IMG/VR virus record: IMGVR_UViG_3300020470_000012
Span: 1 to 53,434 of that record
DNA: 53,434 nucleotides
Direction: 5' to 3' (one strand)
Origin: a virus
Shown here: positions 4,490 to 12,113 of the stretch, piece by piece
Numbering within the stretch: the stretch's first letter is position 1
Layout of the letters: each line of letters opens with the position of its first letter
Notes under the pieces: model-generated
The model's database searches: none
Seen by the model: the letters and a program-made list of their open reading frames with translations, nothing else
What the model was told of the DNA's origin: nothing
Made by a program: the position numbers and the translations under genes

Positions 4490-4517
4490 CTGCCTTAAGG
4501 CAGTATATTTAAAGAGT
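4490..4517 (+). promoter_or_regulatory. Hairpin plus GTATATTTAAAGAGT putative promoter, copy 2
   Basis: CTGCC-TTAA-GGCAG (4490-4503) runs into the exact 15-mer also found at 2866-2880. The hairpin lacks a proper T-tract and may be a weak terminator or part of the promoter. The next start codon is 19 bases after the 15-mer. Confidence 0.45.
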
Positions 4518-4536
4518 CAACAAACCAAGCAATTTT

Positions 4537-4875
4537 ATGAGAAAGATCGAATCCCAAATGTGCTCTGCAGTTCGTTTCAAGCACGACTTCGCAAAGGATA
4601 ACACCAGCGTGACCATCGTGGAAGAAAATGACAGACCAGTCGCTGAGGTTCGTCTTCACAATAATCTCATCGCTCGCATAGGTGATGGGTTTATGCAACT
4701 CTCATCTGCTGGTTGGGAGACAGTCACCACTAAGTCAAGACTCAACGCTTTACTTCGTGATGGGGTGTTCAACGGCACAGGTTGCAGCATCTTTCAGAAG
4801 GATTTCTACTGGTATTTCAATTCACCAGAGACAGGCACAGTTGACTTCGTGGATGGCATGATCATCCCAGTCTAA
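4537..4875 (+). CDS. Conserved phage hypothetical protein, 112 aa
   Basis: The protein begins MRKIESQMCSAV and contains NTSVTIVEE, AEVRLHNNLIARIG and GGW-type/TTKSRLNALL segments. From memory, this start and the TTKSRLNALL motif belong to a small-protein family recurrent in marine cyanophages, which supports the host guess; I cannot verify this here. Predicted structure is mostly beta with no membrane segment. Function unknown. It is alone between the 15-mer promoter candidate and a strong terminator at 4898. Its codons are rich in C/G-ending forms. Confidence 0.75.
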   Translation: MRKIESQMCSAVRFKHDFAKDNTSVTIVEENDRPVAEVRLHNNLIARIGDGFMQLSSAGWETVTTKSRLNALLRDGVFNGTGCSIFQKDFYWYFNSPETGTVDFVDGMIIPV

Positions 4876-4897
4876 CAGATGGAATTACTGATTTTAC

Positions 4898-4924
4898 AAA
4901 GGACTGGCAACAGTCCTTTTTTTA
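4898..4924 (+). terminator. Intrinsic terminator with GCAA loop
   Basis: AAAGGACTG (4898-4906) pairs with CAGTCCTTT (4911-4919) around a GCAA tetraloop, followed by T. It marks the boundary between the small-gene module and the virion module. Confidence 0.85.
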
Positions 4925-4986
4925 TTTTCTAAATTGTTAATTTGACAGTGTAATTGATGATGTTAAATGTTAATAATTGCGCCCCT

Positions 4987-5050
4987 TATATAAAAAACGA
5001 TAGAGACCCTAACCTACAAAACTTTGAAAACGAGATGTATATAAAAAACG
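4987..5050 (+). repeat. Two TATATAAAAAACG direct repeats
   Basis: An exact 13-mer occurs at 4987-4999 and 5038-5050, 51 bases apart, each next to a C-run. They lie in the gap between the small-gene terminator and the first virion-side gene. They are A/T-rich like a promoter but do not match the TATAAATA late consensus. The rest of the 4925-5118 gap shows a TTGACA at 4942 without a well-spaced -10. Confidence 0.55.
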
Positions 5051-5088
5051 CCCCCTTTGAAAAATCCCCCAAAGAAAAATTTTCGTGG

Positions 5089-5094
5089 TATAAT
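5089..5094 (+). promoter_or_regulatory. TATAAT upstream of the virion-side operon
   Basis: TATAAT lies 24 bases before ATG 5119 and two bases after a TTCGTG hexamer (5082-5087). No convincing -35 is present. It is the nearest promoter candidate for the two small proteins and the structural genes that follow. Confidence 0.4.
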
Positions 5095-5118
5095 AAGTAG
5101 TATAGGGTCGCATAAAAA

Positions 5119-5316
5119 ATGGAAGATAAATACAACATTTATGTCGTAGGAAACCTAACGCATTCCCTTGTAAACGAGCAAGAGATGTTAGATATCCTTT
5201 TAGACTATGCTGATAGATATCACGAAGATACTTCTCAGCCCAGAGATATCCAAGTTGAACTAGTAAAAGAAAATGGCGAAAAAAGATTCCTCACAAGATC
5301 CAATGAAGTATCGTAA
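5119..5316 (+). CDS. Hypothetical protein, 65 aa
   Basis: First gene of the rightward virion-side run. The product begins MEDKYNIYVVGNLTHSLVNE and is acidic and soluble, with an alternating hydrophobic pattern and a helical middle (QEMLDILLDYADRYHED). Its 3' end overlaps the next gene by 44 bases in another frame, which is more than usual; both frames are clean and each has a sensible start. I do not recognise the family. Position suggests a chaperone or minor structural role, but nothing in the sequence shows it. Confidence 0.65.
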   Translation: MEDKYNIYVVGNLTHSLVNEQEMLDILLDYADRYHEDTSQPRDIQVELVKENGEKRFLTRSNEVS

Positions 5317-5467
5317 GATAGGTGAGGATCAGGATACTGATTTATCTCACATATTAGACGAGATCTTTGTAAGACTTGATATGATAGAACATAACTTGAA
5401 AAGGAACAATATAAAAATGAAAAGTGTTTACGATAACCTCCGAGAAGATAAACCTCTCATAGACTAA
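5273..5467 (+). CDS. Hypothetical coiled-coil protein, 64 aa
   Basis: ATG 5273 opens a frame inside the end of the previous gene. The product is highly charged; residues 24-56 (for example LSHILDEIFVRLDMIEHNLK) show a heptad-like hydrophobic pattern typical of a short coiled coil. It is similar in size and character to the small coiled-coil protein at 39790-40005. The stop overlaps the next start by one base (TAATG). Function unknown; coiled-coil adaptors of this size are common between phage structural genes. Confidence 0.65.
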   Translation: MAKKDSSQDPMKYRKIGEDQDTDLSHILDEIFVRLDMIEHNLKRNNIKMKSVYDNLREDKPLID

Positions 5468-6261
5468 TGGCATATACTACTCTCAATAAGACAGAACTCA
5501 CTAAGATAAAGATAATGGAACAGTTCTCAGAAACTGTTACCGTTTCTCTGGACAGTAATACTACAAATTCTTCTACAGATTATATCGTAGATTGGAGAGT
5601 ACAGACTACAGATAGTCTCGATGGGGTCGTTGGCACTCCAAGTGCTAATTTTTGGGTAACAAGAGTTCCAGGCACTGGTTATCCCACTGATTGTGGTGGA
5701 TGGTCTAAGATAGGCTTGAAGTATTTGAAGTTAGCACAAAGGACTTATCAGCAACCCACAATTGCACGACCTGATATCTTATCGTCTAGGTTAGTACCTG
5801 GAGTAACTTATCCTGAAGTCACAGGGGGGTCGGGGCAAACGTCTCTCTCTGGAACCTTTTCAGGGGAGTATACTCGGATAGTCTTTCCTTGTGATAGAAT
5901 AACTTACTTAGATAATAATACAACGGAACCCATAGTACTCACACCTGCTCCTAATATTAGTAGTGTTGCTCAACCTCAGAAGCAAAACTTTATGGATCAA
6001 GTTCCTGAAAAGTATGATCATATCGTTGAATTCCGTCCAGACCCTACAGAATGGGTTGATTTGACTTATAGTCTAAAAATCAATCTTATGATAGGTGGAA
6101 ACCCAGAAACAGAGTTTCAACCACTCACTCATCGGTTATTACCTAATACTGATGGATCTTCTGAAATTCTTAGACATTTGGTTCTTAGAGGGCGTACACA
6201 AGAGGAAATGGACGCTAAATATGAAGAGGAACAGTATATTCCTTGGTCAGGACCATCATGA
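5467..6261 (+). CDS. Virion-associated protein of unknown fold, 264 aa
   Basis: This soluble, beta-rich protein has no signal peptide or membrane segment. Residues near 69-82 (GTGYPTDCGGWSKI) and the acidic C-terminus (RTQEEMDAKYEEEQYIPW) are the most distinctive parts, but I do not recognise a domain. It overlaps both neighbours (TAATG upstream, ATGA downstream) and lies directly before the PAAR spike-tip gene. A baseplate or hub-associated role is therefore likely from context alone. No lysozyme-type gp5 hub is visible in the window; this protein could be part of a replacement, which is speculation. Confidence 0.7.
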   Translation: MAYTTLNKTELTKIKIMEQFSETVTVSLDSNTTNSSTDYIVDWRVQTTDSLDGVVGTPSANFWVTRVPGTGYPTDCGGWSKIGLKYLKLAQRTYQQPTIARPDILSSRLVPGVTYPEVTGGSGQTSLSGTFSGEYTRIVFPCDRITYLDNNTTEPIVLTPAPNISSVAQPQKQNFMDQVPEKYDHIVEFRPDPTEWVDLTYSLKINLMIGGNPETEFQPLTHRLLPNTDGSSEILRHLVLRGRTQEEMDAKYEEEQYIPWSGPS

Positions 6262-6671
6262 GTACACCAGCAGCGACTAGGATAGGAGATGCAGACGTAG
6301 GACATTGTTCTGGAATGACCAGAGCAGAAGGTTCTCCTACCGTATTTGTCAATAATATACCTTGGAGTAGACAGGGAGATAAGAATACAACTCATTTATT
6401 TCCTGCTCCACCTATATGTTTACCCCATGCAGCACCTATTACTACAGGGTCAACAACAGTATTTTTAGATACTGGTATGACTCATGGTGCTTTAAAAATG
6501 GGTGGAAGTAAGGATGGTGGTACAGGAAAAGGTGCTGGTAGAGTAGGAGATGCTATTACTGGGTGTACTTCTGTTGCAGCAGGGTCTCCAAACGTGTTTT
6601 GTGGTGGAGAACCACCTACAATCAAGCCAGCAACTGAATTTGGACTAGAATTTGACGAAAAAACAGTATAA
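6258..6671 (+). CDS. PAAR-repeat spike tip protein, 137 aa
   Basis: I start at ATG 6258, overlapping the previous stop as ATGA; a TTG 15 bases upstream is unlikely. The N-terminus has the PAAR pattern: AATRIGDADVGHC, then GSPTVFVNNIPWSRQGD, then H-rich ICLPHAAPITTGSTTVFLD. A second half, RVGDAITGCTSVAAGSPNVF, repeats the layout. PAAR proteins cap the central spike of contractile tails with a sharp, metal-bound tip; here His and Cys residues (GHC, PICLPHA, ITGC) are available for a metal. T4 has a PAAR protein (gp5.4) in the same neighbourhood. Gene order relative to gp25 and gp6 supports this. Confidence 0.85.
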   Translation: MSTPAATRIGDADVGHCSGMTRAEGSPTVFVNNIPWSRQGDKNTTHLFPAPPICLPHAAPITTGSTTVFLDTGMTHGALKMGGSKDGGTGKGAGRVGDAITGCTSVAAGSPNVFCGGEPPTIKPATEFGLEFDEKTV

Positions 6672-9322
6672 TGCCGATAAAAACTAGCTATAAATTCGAT
6701 GTAAAGGACAAATTTACTCCTGTTGGGTTCGGTGATGACGAAGTTACCCATATAGCAAGTTCTTGGCAAGTCTCAGATCATCAAGATTTTGGTATTTTAC
6801 CCTTTGAAGAGGTAATAAATCCTGATTTCAAGACAAAAGTTGATTTTTTTGCTGAAGATTACCTTCAAGGCTTCAAAGATTACTGGATTAGGTGTAAATT
6901 TCACTCTTCTAAGGCAAAAGAGGGTGAAGTACCCCTTTATGTGACTGCAAAATTTGTAAAAGGGAGCACCGAGGTGACTCTCTTGGGTAGACAAAGTGAA
7001 GAAAACAGACAAATATTAGAAGTTGAGGATTTAGAGTACTCAATTAAACCTGGAATGCGTGTTGATTTGGTTTCTACCTCATCAGGTCGTACAGGTGGTA
7101 TTGTTGTTCCAGAAGGTACTCTTATTCGATCAATTGACTTATCTACCAAAAAATTTGAATTAACTCATCCTTCTCTTCATAGTGGTGTAGTAAATGTCAA
7201 TTTAACTAGGTGTGTTGAGTCAGATTGGAGTGTAGAATGGAGATTTAGGTCAGATAGAGGGTCTTGGGCTACTATTAACATAGGAACTCAACCAACTAGT
7301 CAAACAAATACTGCTGGAGCATGTGTTACATTCACTGCTGGCAACGTTACCATTACAGATGGTACGGAAATGGAGTATATTTGGCAAGAAGAGCTTCCAA
7401 TGGTCGATGGAGAGACCTTTTTTGACATTCAAAACGGTGGAACAGCTCCAATTATTACAGGTGCTGATACAAATTCCTTAACAATTTGTAATTTACGCTA
7501 TCCAGAGGATAATGGACGCTGTTTTAGACTAAAAGTCGTTGCTGAAACTGCTGCAGATGTATTTTCTGATACAGTTTGTATTACAGTGCTCCCTGTAAAC
7601 ATTATTATTACGTCACAACCTGTAGATCATACAGTAGTACAAGAACCTGTTGTAACAAATGAAACAGTTCCTTGTATTGGAGTAATTGACGAAACTTCTC
7701 CAAGTTATAGTACATATAATAGTGATTGGGCAGCTTTTAGAACTGCTTGGCCCAATAGACCATTTTGGTTGATGTCTGTCGCTAGAGGTGGTAGTTGGGG
7801 GTATAATAAGATACCTCAAAATATGAGTTCATATCCTAACCCCTTGACAGAACATAGAGTTCCTAGGTGGGGTGGAGACTGGTTTACACTTGCTAATCTG
7901 TCACAATACCCTCAAGGATCGACTGTAGCACTTTTTGTTGATGATTCTGGTTCAATGACCGTTTCTACAGTATCTCAAGCGTTAACTATGTTTGAACAGA
8001 AGTGTTCAGCAGCAGGAATCAACATAATTCGAGTATATAACCCCTATGAACGTTATGTTGAACCATTTATTACTAATTTGATTGGTCCAGGAACAATAAC
8101 CAATTCAACTTTGGTAACTACAGGTGGAGAATTCAGTTGTACAGCAGAAACAACTGATTCTAGTGACATGAATTTCCAGTGGCAACTCAAACAATCTGGT
8201 GAAAGTACTTTTTATCCTGTTCAAGGTGCATTTGGTATATTACAATCAGGAGGAACAACAACTTACGAAACTCCTCCTGCAATCTATCCTACTGATAATG
8301 GGGACTTATATAGGTGTAAATTGACTGCTATAGGAGCATTAGATAAGTATTCTAATGAAGCAGAACTGCTTATAAGCAATCAAACTGGTTATTCTACCAG
8401 ATTTAAGTATAGATTGGTGGAAAATAACCAACAACAACCATCTGGTTGTAGTTTCTCTTGGATTGAGGTAGATTTATCAAATGGTCCTTTAGACCTCGTA
8501 AATACTGGAGTATATGAAATGATTCCTGAAAATGGTAGTACTCCTATAAATTGTCAACTTTGGGGAGCAGGAGGAGGTTGTGGTGGAACATTCCAAGGAG
8601 CAGATGGTGGATATAGTACTGTAGAACTAACTTTGAGAAATACTGTACGTTATTTCTTCATTGTAGGTAAAGGTGGTCGTGGATCTACAAACCAAGGTAC
8701 TGGTGATCCGCAGACTGGTGGTGCTGCAGGAGGTACTTTTGGAGGTGCTGGAGGTGGACTTACTGGAATCTTTGAAGAACCTGAGACTCAGACAAATCAA
8801 ATAACTGAAGTTCTTTCATCAACTGCATTACCAATGTCAATTACTGGAGGTGGTGGAGGTGCTTCTGTACGGTCTCTAGGGGGTGCAGGAGGCGGTATAA
8901 GAGGTAATGATGGAGCAGATAGTGGATTAGATGGTGGAGGTGCTGAATGGGCAGGAATTGGGATAATAGGTGCTACACCTGGATTTGGAGGTGCTGAAGG
9001 TGATGGTGCTCCTGGTGGTCTTTATGCTGGTGGTCAGGGTGATGCAGGAGCTGCTGGTGGTGGAGGAGGATACCGTGGAGGCGGTGGAGGAGGATTTGTA
9101 GGTGTAGATGCTTCTACAGGAGCTGGTTCTGGAGGTGGTGGATGTGGATATTTCAATAATTCAATGATATCCGCAGCATCTACTGGTGCTAGAGATGGAA
9201 CTGTTTCAAACTTCATTGCTACTTATGGTGCTGGTGGTGCAGGAAGTGATCAAGTTGGTGCTGATCAAAATGGTGGACCAGGAAGAATTCGTATAACATC
9301 TGCTGGTACTTCTTCTCCATAG
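6671..9322 (+). CDS. Multidomain tail protein: Ig-like, VWA-like, Gly-rich, 883 aa
   Basis: Residues 1-190 are a unique N-terminal part that probably anchors to the baseplate. Residues about 202-307 and 475-570 are Ig-like domains (EYIWQEE, FQWQLKQSG, then a ...NGDLYRCK strand). Between them, residues about 340-470 look like a von Willebrand A-type fold: a hydrophobic strand TVALFVDDSGSMT (418-430) with a DxSGS MIDAS metal site, then NIIRVYNP. From about 627 the protein is glycine-rich (LWGAGGGCGG, FGGAGGG) to near the C-terminus, as in adhesive tips of phage fibres. The first base overlaps the PAAR stop. A peripheral, host-contacting role is inferred. The C-terminal Gly-rich DNA creates a spurious proline-rich antisense frame. 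Confidence 0.8.
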   Translation: MPIKTSYKFDVKDKFTPVGFGDDEVTHIASSWQVSDHQDFGILPFEEVINPDFKTKVDFFAEDYLQGFKDYWIRCKFHSSKAKEGEVPLYVTAKFVKGSTEVTLLGRQSEENRQILEVEDLEYSIKPGMRVDLVSTSSGRTGGIVVPEGTLIRSIDLSTKKFELTHPSLHSGVVNVNLTRCVESDWSVEWRFRSDRGSWATINIGTQPTSQTNTAGACVTFTAGNVTITDGTEMEYIWQEELPMVDGETFFDIQNGGTAPIITGADTNSLTICNLRYPEDNGRCFRLKVVAETAADVFSDTVCITVLPVNIIITSQPVDHTVVQEPVVTNETVPCIGVIDETSPSYSTYNSDWAAFRTAWPNRPFWLMSVARGGSWGYNKIPQNMSSYPNPLTEHRVPRWGGDWFTLANLSQYPQGSTVALFVDDSGSMTVSTVSQALTMFEQKCSAAGINIIRVYNPYERYVEPFITNLIGPGTITNSTLVTTGGEFSCTAETTDSSDMNFQWQLKQSGESTFYPVQGAFGILQSGGTTTYETPPAIYPTDNGDLYRCKLTAIGALDKYSNEAELLISNQTGYSTRFKYRLVENNQQQPSGCSFSWIEVDLSNGPLDLVNTGVYEMIPENGSTPINCQLWGAGGGCGGTFQGADGGYSTVELTLRNTVRYFFIVGKGGRGSTNQGTGDPQTGGAAGGTFGGAGGGLTGIFEEPETQTNQITEVLSSTALPMSITGGGGGASVRSLGGAGGGIRGNDGADSGLDGGGAEWAGIGIIGATPGFGGAEGDGAPGGLYAGGQGDAGAAGGGGGYRGGGGGGFVGVDASTGAGSGGGGCGYFNNSMISAASTGARDGTVSNFIATYGAGGAGSDQVGADQNGGPGRIRITSAGTSSP

Positions 9323-9342
9323 ACAAATACTCAGCAAACTGG

Positions 9343-9348
9343 TATAAT
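9343..9348 (+). promoter_or_regulatory. TATAAT before tiny basic gene
   Basis: TATAAT follows CAAACTGG, the start of the AAACTGGCACAC element seen in the left module, and lies 23 bases before ATG 9372. No -35 is evident. Confidence 0.4.
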
Positions 9349-9371
9349 ATCCATATATTCGATCCATTACA

Positions 9372-9527
9372 ATGGCTGTCAAAACTAAATCTGGAGCATG
9401 GGGTTCAAGTGATTACGTAGAGGCAATACCAAAGAAAACAAGACAAGGAAGGGGTAAGCACACTAAATATGCTGCAACTTCAAGGAATAAAGCGAAAAAA
9501 AGAAGTAGAGGACAAGGTAAAAGATAA
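9372..9527 (+). CDS. Tiny basic protein, 51 aa
   Basis: ATG 9372 opens a 51-codon frame ending at TAA 9525-9527. The protein begins MAVKTKSGAWGSSDYVEAIP and continues as a strongly basic tail (KKTRQGRGKHTK, NKAKKRSRGQGKR) with hardly any acidic residues. From memory, similar small basic proteins occur beside the baseplate genes of cyanophages; I cannot check this here. The charge suggests binding to nucleic acid or to an acidic partner. It has its own -10 upstream, and an exact late promoter begins two bases after its stop. Confidence 0.75.
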   Translation: MAVKTKSGAWGSSDYVEAIPKKTRQGRGKHTKYAATSRNKAKKRSRGQGKR

Positions 9528-9528
9528 G

Positions 9529-9536
9529 TATAAATA
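9529..9536 (+). promoter_or_regulatory. T4-type late promoter TATAAATA
   Basis: Exact match to the T4 late consensus, 26 bases before ATG 9563. In T4-like phages this site is read by host polymerase with the phage gp55/gp33/gp45 factors, as expected for virion genes. Confidence 0.7.
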
Positions 9537-9562
9537 TTACACCACATTTGCTATAGAAATCA

Positions 9563-9772
9563 ATGGGAATGACCACATCTGCGTTGAACGGTGGTGATAA
9601 TATAGTCACACCATTAGAGAGTGATGAGTATGATCCTATAACAGGACAGGGAACAGAAGTAAATCCATCAGATTATTGTCCAGAAGATTATTATGTATCT
9701 CCTTTGGAACAGGATATTCAGATGGTAATTCAGTTGTTGCAAGAGATTTCAGCTAAGTTAGATAGAGACTAA
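9563..9772 (+). CDS. Hypothetical acidic protein, 69 aa
   Basis: ATG 9563 (MGMTTSALNGGDNIV) follows the late promoter; ATG 9569 is an alternative start. The middle is acidic and Tyr/Pro-rich (NPSDYCPEDYYVSPLEQD). The C-terminal 20 residues (MVIQLLQEISAKLDRD) form a likely short coiled-coil helix. It has one Cys and no membrane segment. The family is unknown. Under a late promoter directly before gp25, it is probably a minor virion or assembly protein. Confidence 0.65.
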   Translation: MGMTTSALNGGDNIVTPLESDEYDPITGQGTEVNPSDYCPEDYYVSPLEQDIQMVIQLLQEISAKLDRD

Positions 9773-9792
9773 AAAACACGGGAAAGAAGCGG

Positions 9793-9800
9793 TCTAAATA
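9793..9800 (+). promoter_or_regulatory. Near-match late promoter before gp25
   Basis: TCTAAATA differs from TATAAATA by one base and lies 28 bases before the gp25 ATG at 9829. A TATAAT also overlaps nearby at 9804-9809. Confidence 0.35.
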
Positions 9801-9828
9801 ATATATAATCCGACTTGTAACGCCCTAT

Positions 9829-10230
9829 ATGGCGAAAGTAGACCTTCTTTCACGATCATTCAAAGATATATCCTTTAGTTTTGATTCACACCCCAAAACT
9901 AAGGATATTCTTGTGAAAAGAAATGAAGCAGCAATAAAGTCTGCTTTGAAACATTTGATATTTACCAATGTGGGTGAAAGACCTTTTCAACCCGAACTTG
10001 GAACATCTCTCTCTAGACTTCTATTTGATAATTGCGATTACGGAACTGCGTCCCAAATCTCTGATGAAATTACTAGAGTTATTAAAAAATATGAGGAAAG
10101 AGTTGTATTGAGTCTAGTAGACGTAAATCCTCTTCCAGAAAATAATGCCTTTGATGTTTCTATTGAATTTGAAATTGTCGGAATTCCACATACGCAGACA
10201 ATCGAATTCTATTTGGAAAGCACTAGGTAA
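9829..10230 (+). CDS. gp25: Baseplate wedge protein gp25
   Basis: The protein is 133 residues, the same size as T4 gp25 (132), and has the family pattern: a basic N-terminus, DILVKRNEAAIKSALKHLIF, the hallmark GERPFQPELGTSLSRLLFD (residues 48-66), then an EITRVIKKYEERV helix and a beta-hairpin end. This hallmark is shared with the type VI secretion protein TssE and other contractile-tail wedges. In T4, gp25 with gp6 and gp53 forms the inner wedge ring that triggers sheath contraction. It is followed after two bases by gp6, as expected. Confidence 0.95.
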   Translation: MAKVDLLSRSFKDISFSFDSHPKTKDILVKRNEAAIKSALKHLIFTNVGERPFQPELGTSLSRLLFDNCDYGTASQISDEITRVIKKYEERVVLSLVDVNPLPENNAFDVSIEFEIVGIPHTQTIEFYLESTR

Positions 10231-10232
10231 TA

Positions 10233-12110
10233 ATGGCAAACACGAAACTTACTAGTTTAGACTTTGAAAATATCAAAGCAGAACTAAAAGATTACCTGAA
10301 GAATAATACTGATTTCACTGACTATGACTTTGAAGGGTCTGCGTTAGCGAATATCGTTGATTTACTTGCATATAACACGCATTATCAATCTTTCGTCTCG
10401 AATATGATTGCGAATGAATCTTTTCTGGATTCTTCGATCTTACGAGACAATGTAGTTCTTCATGCTAAAAGTTTAGGTTATTTACCAAGATCTGCCAAAT
10501 CTTCTAGTTCTTTATTCAATTTTAACGTATTCTCAACATTTTCTGGATTGACAGGTAGTGCTCCTGGATCAATTACCATAAAAGCAGGTAGTGTTTTCAA
10601 TGCGATAAAGGATAAAGTAACGTATTCATTATCAACTCCATCAGATATTGTTACTCCATTAGTATATGTCAACCCACAAGCTCCTGGTCAAGGTGCTACA
10701 GGTACATATAATAATGTTAGATTATATGAAGGTACATATCTTTCTACTTCATGGATTGTTGATCAAAATAATTTAGACCAAAGATTTATAATTCCTAATA
10801 CTGGATTGGATCTTGATACACTTATTATCAAGGTTCAACCTGATTCTGGTTCAACAACATCAGATCTTTATACAAGAGGAGTGAATATTACTCAAGTTAC
10901 CTCTACAAGTAAAGTATATTTTGTTCAGGAAATTGAAGATGAGAAATATGAACTTGTATTTGGTGATGGTGTAGTAGGTGCTAAACTACCAAATAATTCA
11001 AAAATAACAGCAACTTATATCATTTCTAGCGGAGCAGATGCTAATGGTATACAAGGAGTTTCTAATTTCGTATTTGCTGGAAATATAACCAATAATCTCT
11101 CTGTCACACCAGGAAGTCAAACTGTTACTATATCTAATTCACCTGTAACTGAAGGTGGTGCAAAACCAGAGACTATTGATTCAATCAAATTCCAAGCACC
11201 AAGATTTTATTCTGCTCAAAATAGAGCAGTAACTGCTGATGACTATGAAACTATCGTTCGTTTGGTTTATCCGAATGTTGACGATATTTTTGCGTATGGA
11301 GGAGAGGAAGCAAGTCCTCCTGAATATGGAAAGGTAAAAATTGTTATAAAACCGAAATCAGGTCGTACATTATCAGTAAGTACGAAGGAATTTATCAAGG
11401 GAAAACTTAGATCATATAAAGTTGCTTCTTTGACTACTGATATAGTTGATCCACATGTACTTTATCCAACAATCAACTCTGTAATATACTTCAATTCAGA
11501 AACTACTACAAAGTCAGCATCTGAAATAAAGACTTTAGTGGAAAGTTCAATAGATCTCTATGAAGAGTCTACTGCATTGAGTAGATTTGGAGGAAAACTA
11601 AAGTATAGTAAACTAATTGCAGTTATTGACGATGCAGATCCTTCTATTAGTAGAAACTCTACAACAATTTTAATGAGAAGGGATATTCAAGCAATTTTGA
11701 ATACAAAAGCTTCTTATGAACTCTGTTATGTAAACTCATTTGCAGTTGATACAGATGCTCCAGTATTGACATCATCTGGATTCAAATTAGAGGGTTATAC
11801 ACAGACTTTTTACCTAGAAGATGACTATGATGGAACTTACCTAGATACTGCTAGGACTACTAAAAATGTAAAGGCGTATTACTTGAATAACTCAATTAAA
11901 ACGTATCTTGGAGATCCTATAGGGTCTATCAACTATAGTAAAGGTGAAATTTTACTTGGTATGTCCACATCTATTATTATTACCGAAACAGTTGAAACTG
12001 GTTCAGTAATAAAAGTCACAGTTAGACCAGAACAAAATGATATTTTCGCAAAACGAGAAGTCTACCTGTCTCTTACAAAAGGAAATATTCAGGTATTAGC
12101 GGAGTCATAA
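10233..12110 (+). CDS. gp6: Baseplate wedge protein gp6 (baseplate J type)
   Basis: At 625 residues this is close to T4 gp6 (660). The N-terminus (LTSLDFENIKAELKDYLKNN, then FEGSALANIVDLLAYNTHYQ) is the standard start of gp6/baseplate J proteins. The middle carries YELVFGDGVVGAKLPNNSKI, another family signature, and AVTADDYETIVRLVYPNVDD. In T4, gp6 dimers form the continuous ring that holds the wedges together around the hub. It starts two bases after the gp25 stop and ends three bases before the next gene, consistent with a translationally coupled wedge operon. No truncation or frameshift is visible. Confidence 0.95.
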   Translation: MANTKLTSLDFENIKAELKDYLKNNTDFTDYDFEGSALANIVDLLAYNTHYQSFVSNMIANESFLDSSILRDNVVLHAKSLGYLPRSAKSSSSLFNFNVFSTFSGLTGSAPGSITIKAGSVFNAIKDKVTYSLSTPSDIVTPLVYVNPQAPGQGATGTYNNVRLYEGTYLSTSWIVDQNNLDQRFIIPNTGLDLDTLIIKVQPDSGSTTSDLYTRGVNITQVTSTSKVYFVQEIEDEKYELVFGDGVVGAKLPNNSKITATYIISSGADANGIQGVSNFVFAGNITNNLSVTPGSQTVTISNSPVTEGGAKPETIDSIKFQAPRFYSAQNRAVTADDYETIVRLVYPNVDDIFAYGGEEASPPEYGKVKIVIKPKSGRTLSVSTKEFIKGKLRSYKVASLTTDIVDPHVLYPTINSVIYFNSETTTKSASEIKTLVESSIDLYEESTALSRFGGKLKYSKLIAVIDDADPSISRNSTTILMRRDIQAILNTKASYELCYVNSFAVDTDAPVLTSSGFKLEGYTQTFYLEDDYDGTYLDTARTTKNVKAYYLNNSIKTYLGDPIGSINYSKGEILLGMSTSIIITETVETGSVIKVTVRPEQNDIFAKREVYLSLTKGNIQVLAES

Positions 12111-12113
12111 GGA

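Noticed and set aside
5467-6261. T4 gp5 lysozyme hub or gp53
   Set aside because: I see no lysozyme or peptidoglycan-binding motif and no gp53 pattern, only a favourable position.
9034-9216. Reverse-strand proline-rich frame
   Set aside because: It is the antisense shadow of the glycine-rich coding repeat (GGT/GGA read backwards as ACC/TCC).
8560-9290. Collagen-like triple helix in the glycine-rich end
   Set aside because: Glycines are clustered (GGA, GGG) and do not follow a regular Gly-X-Y register.
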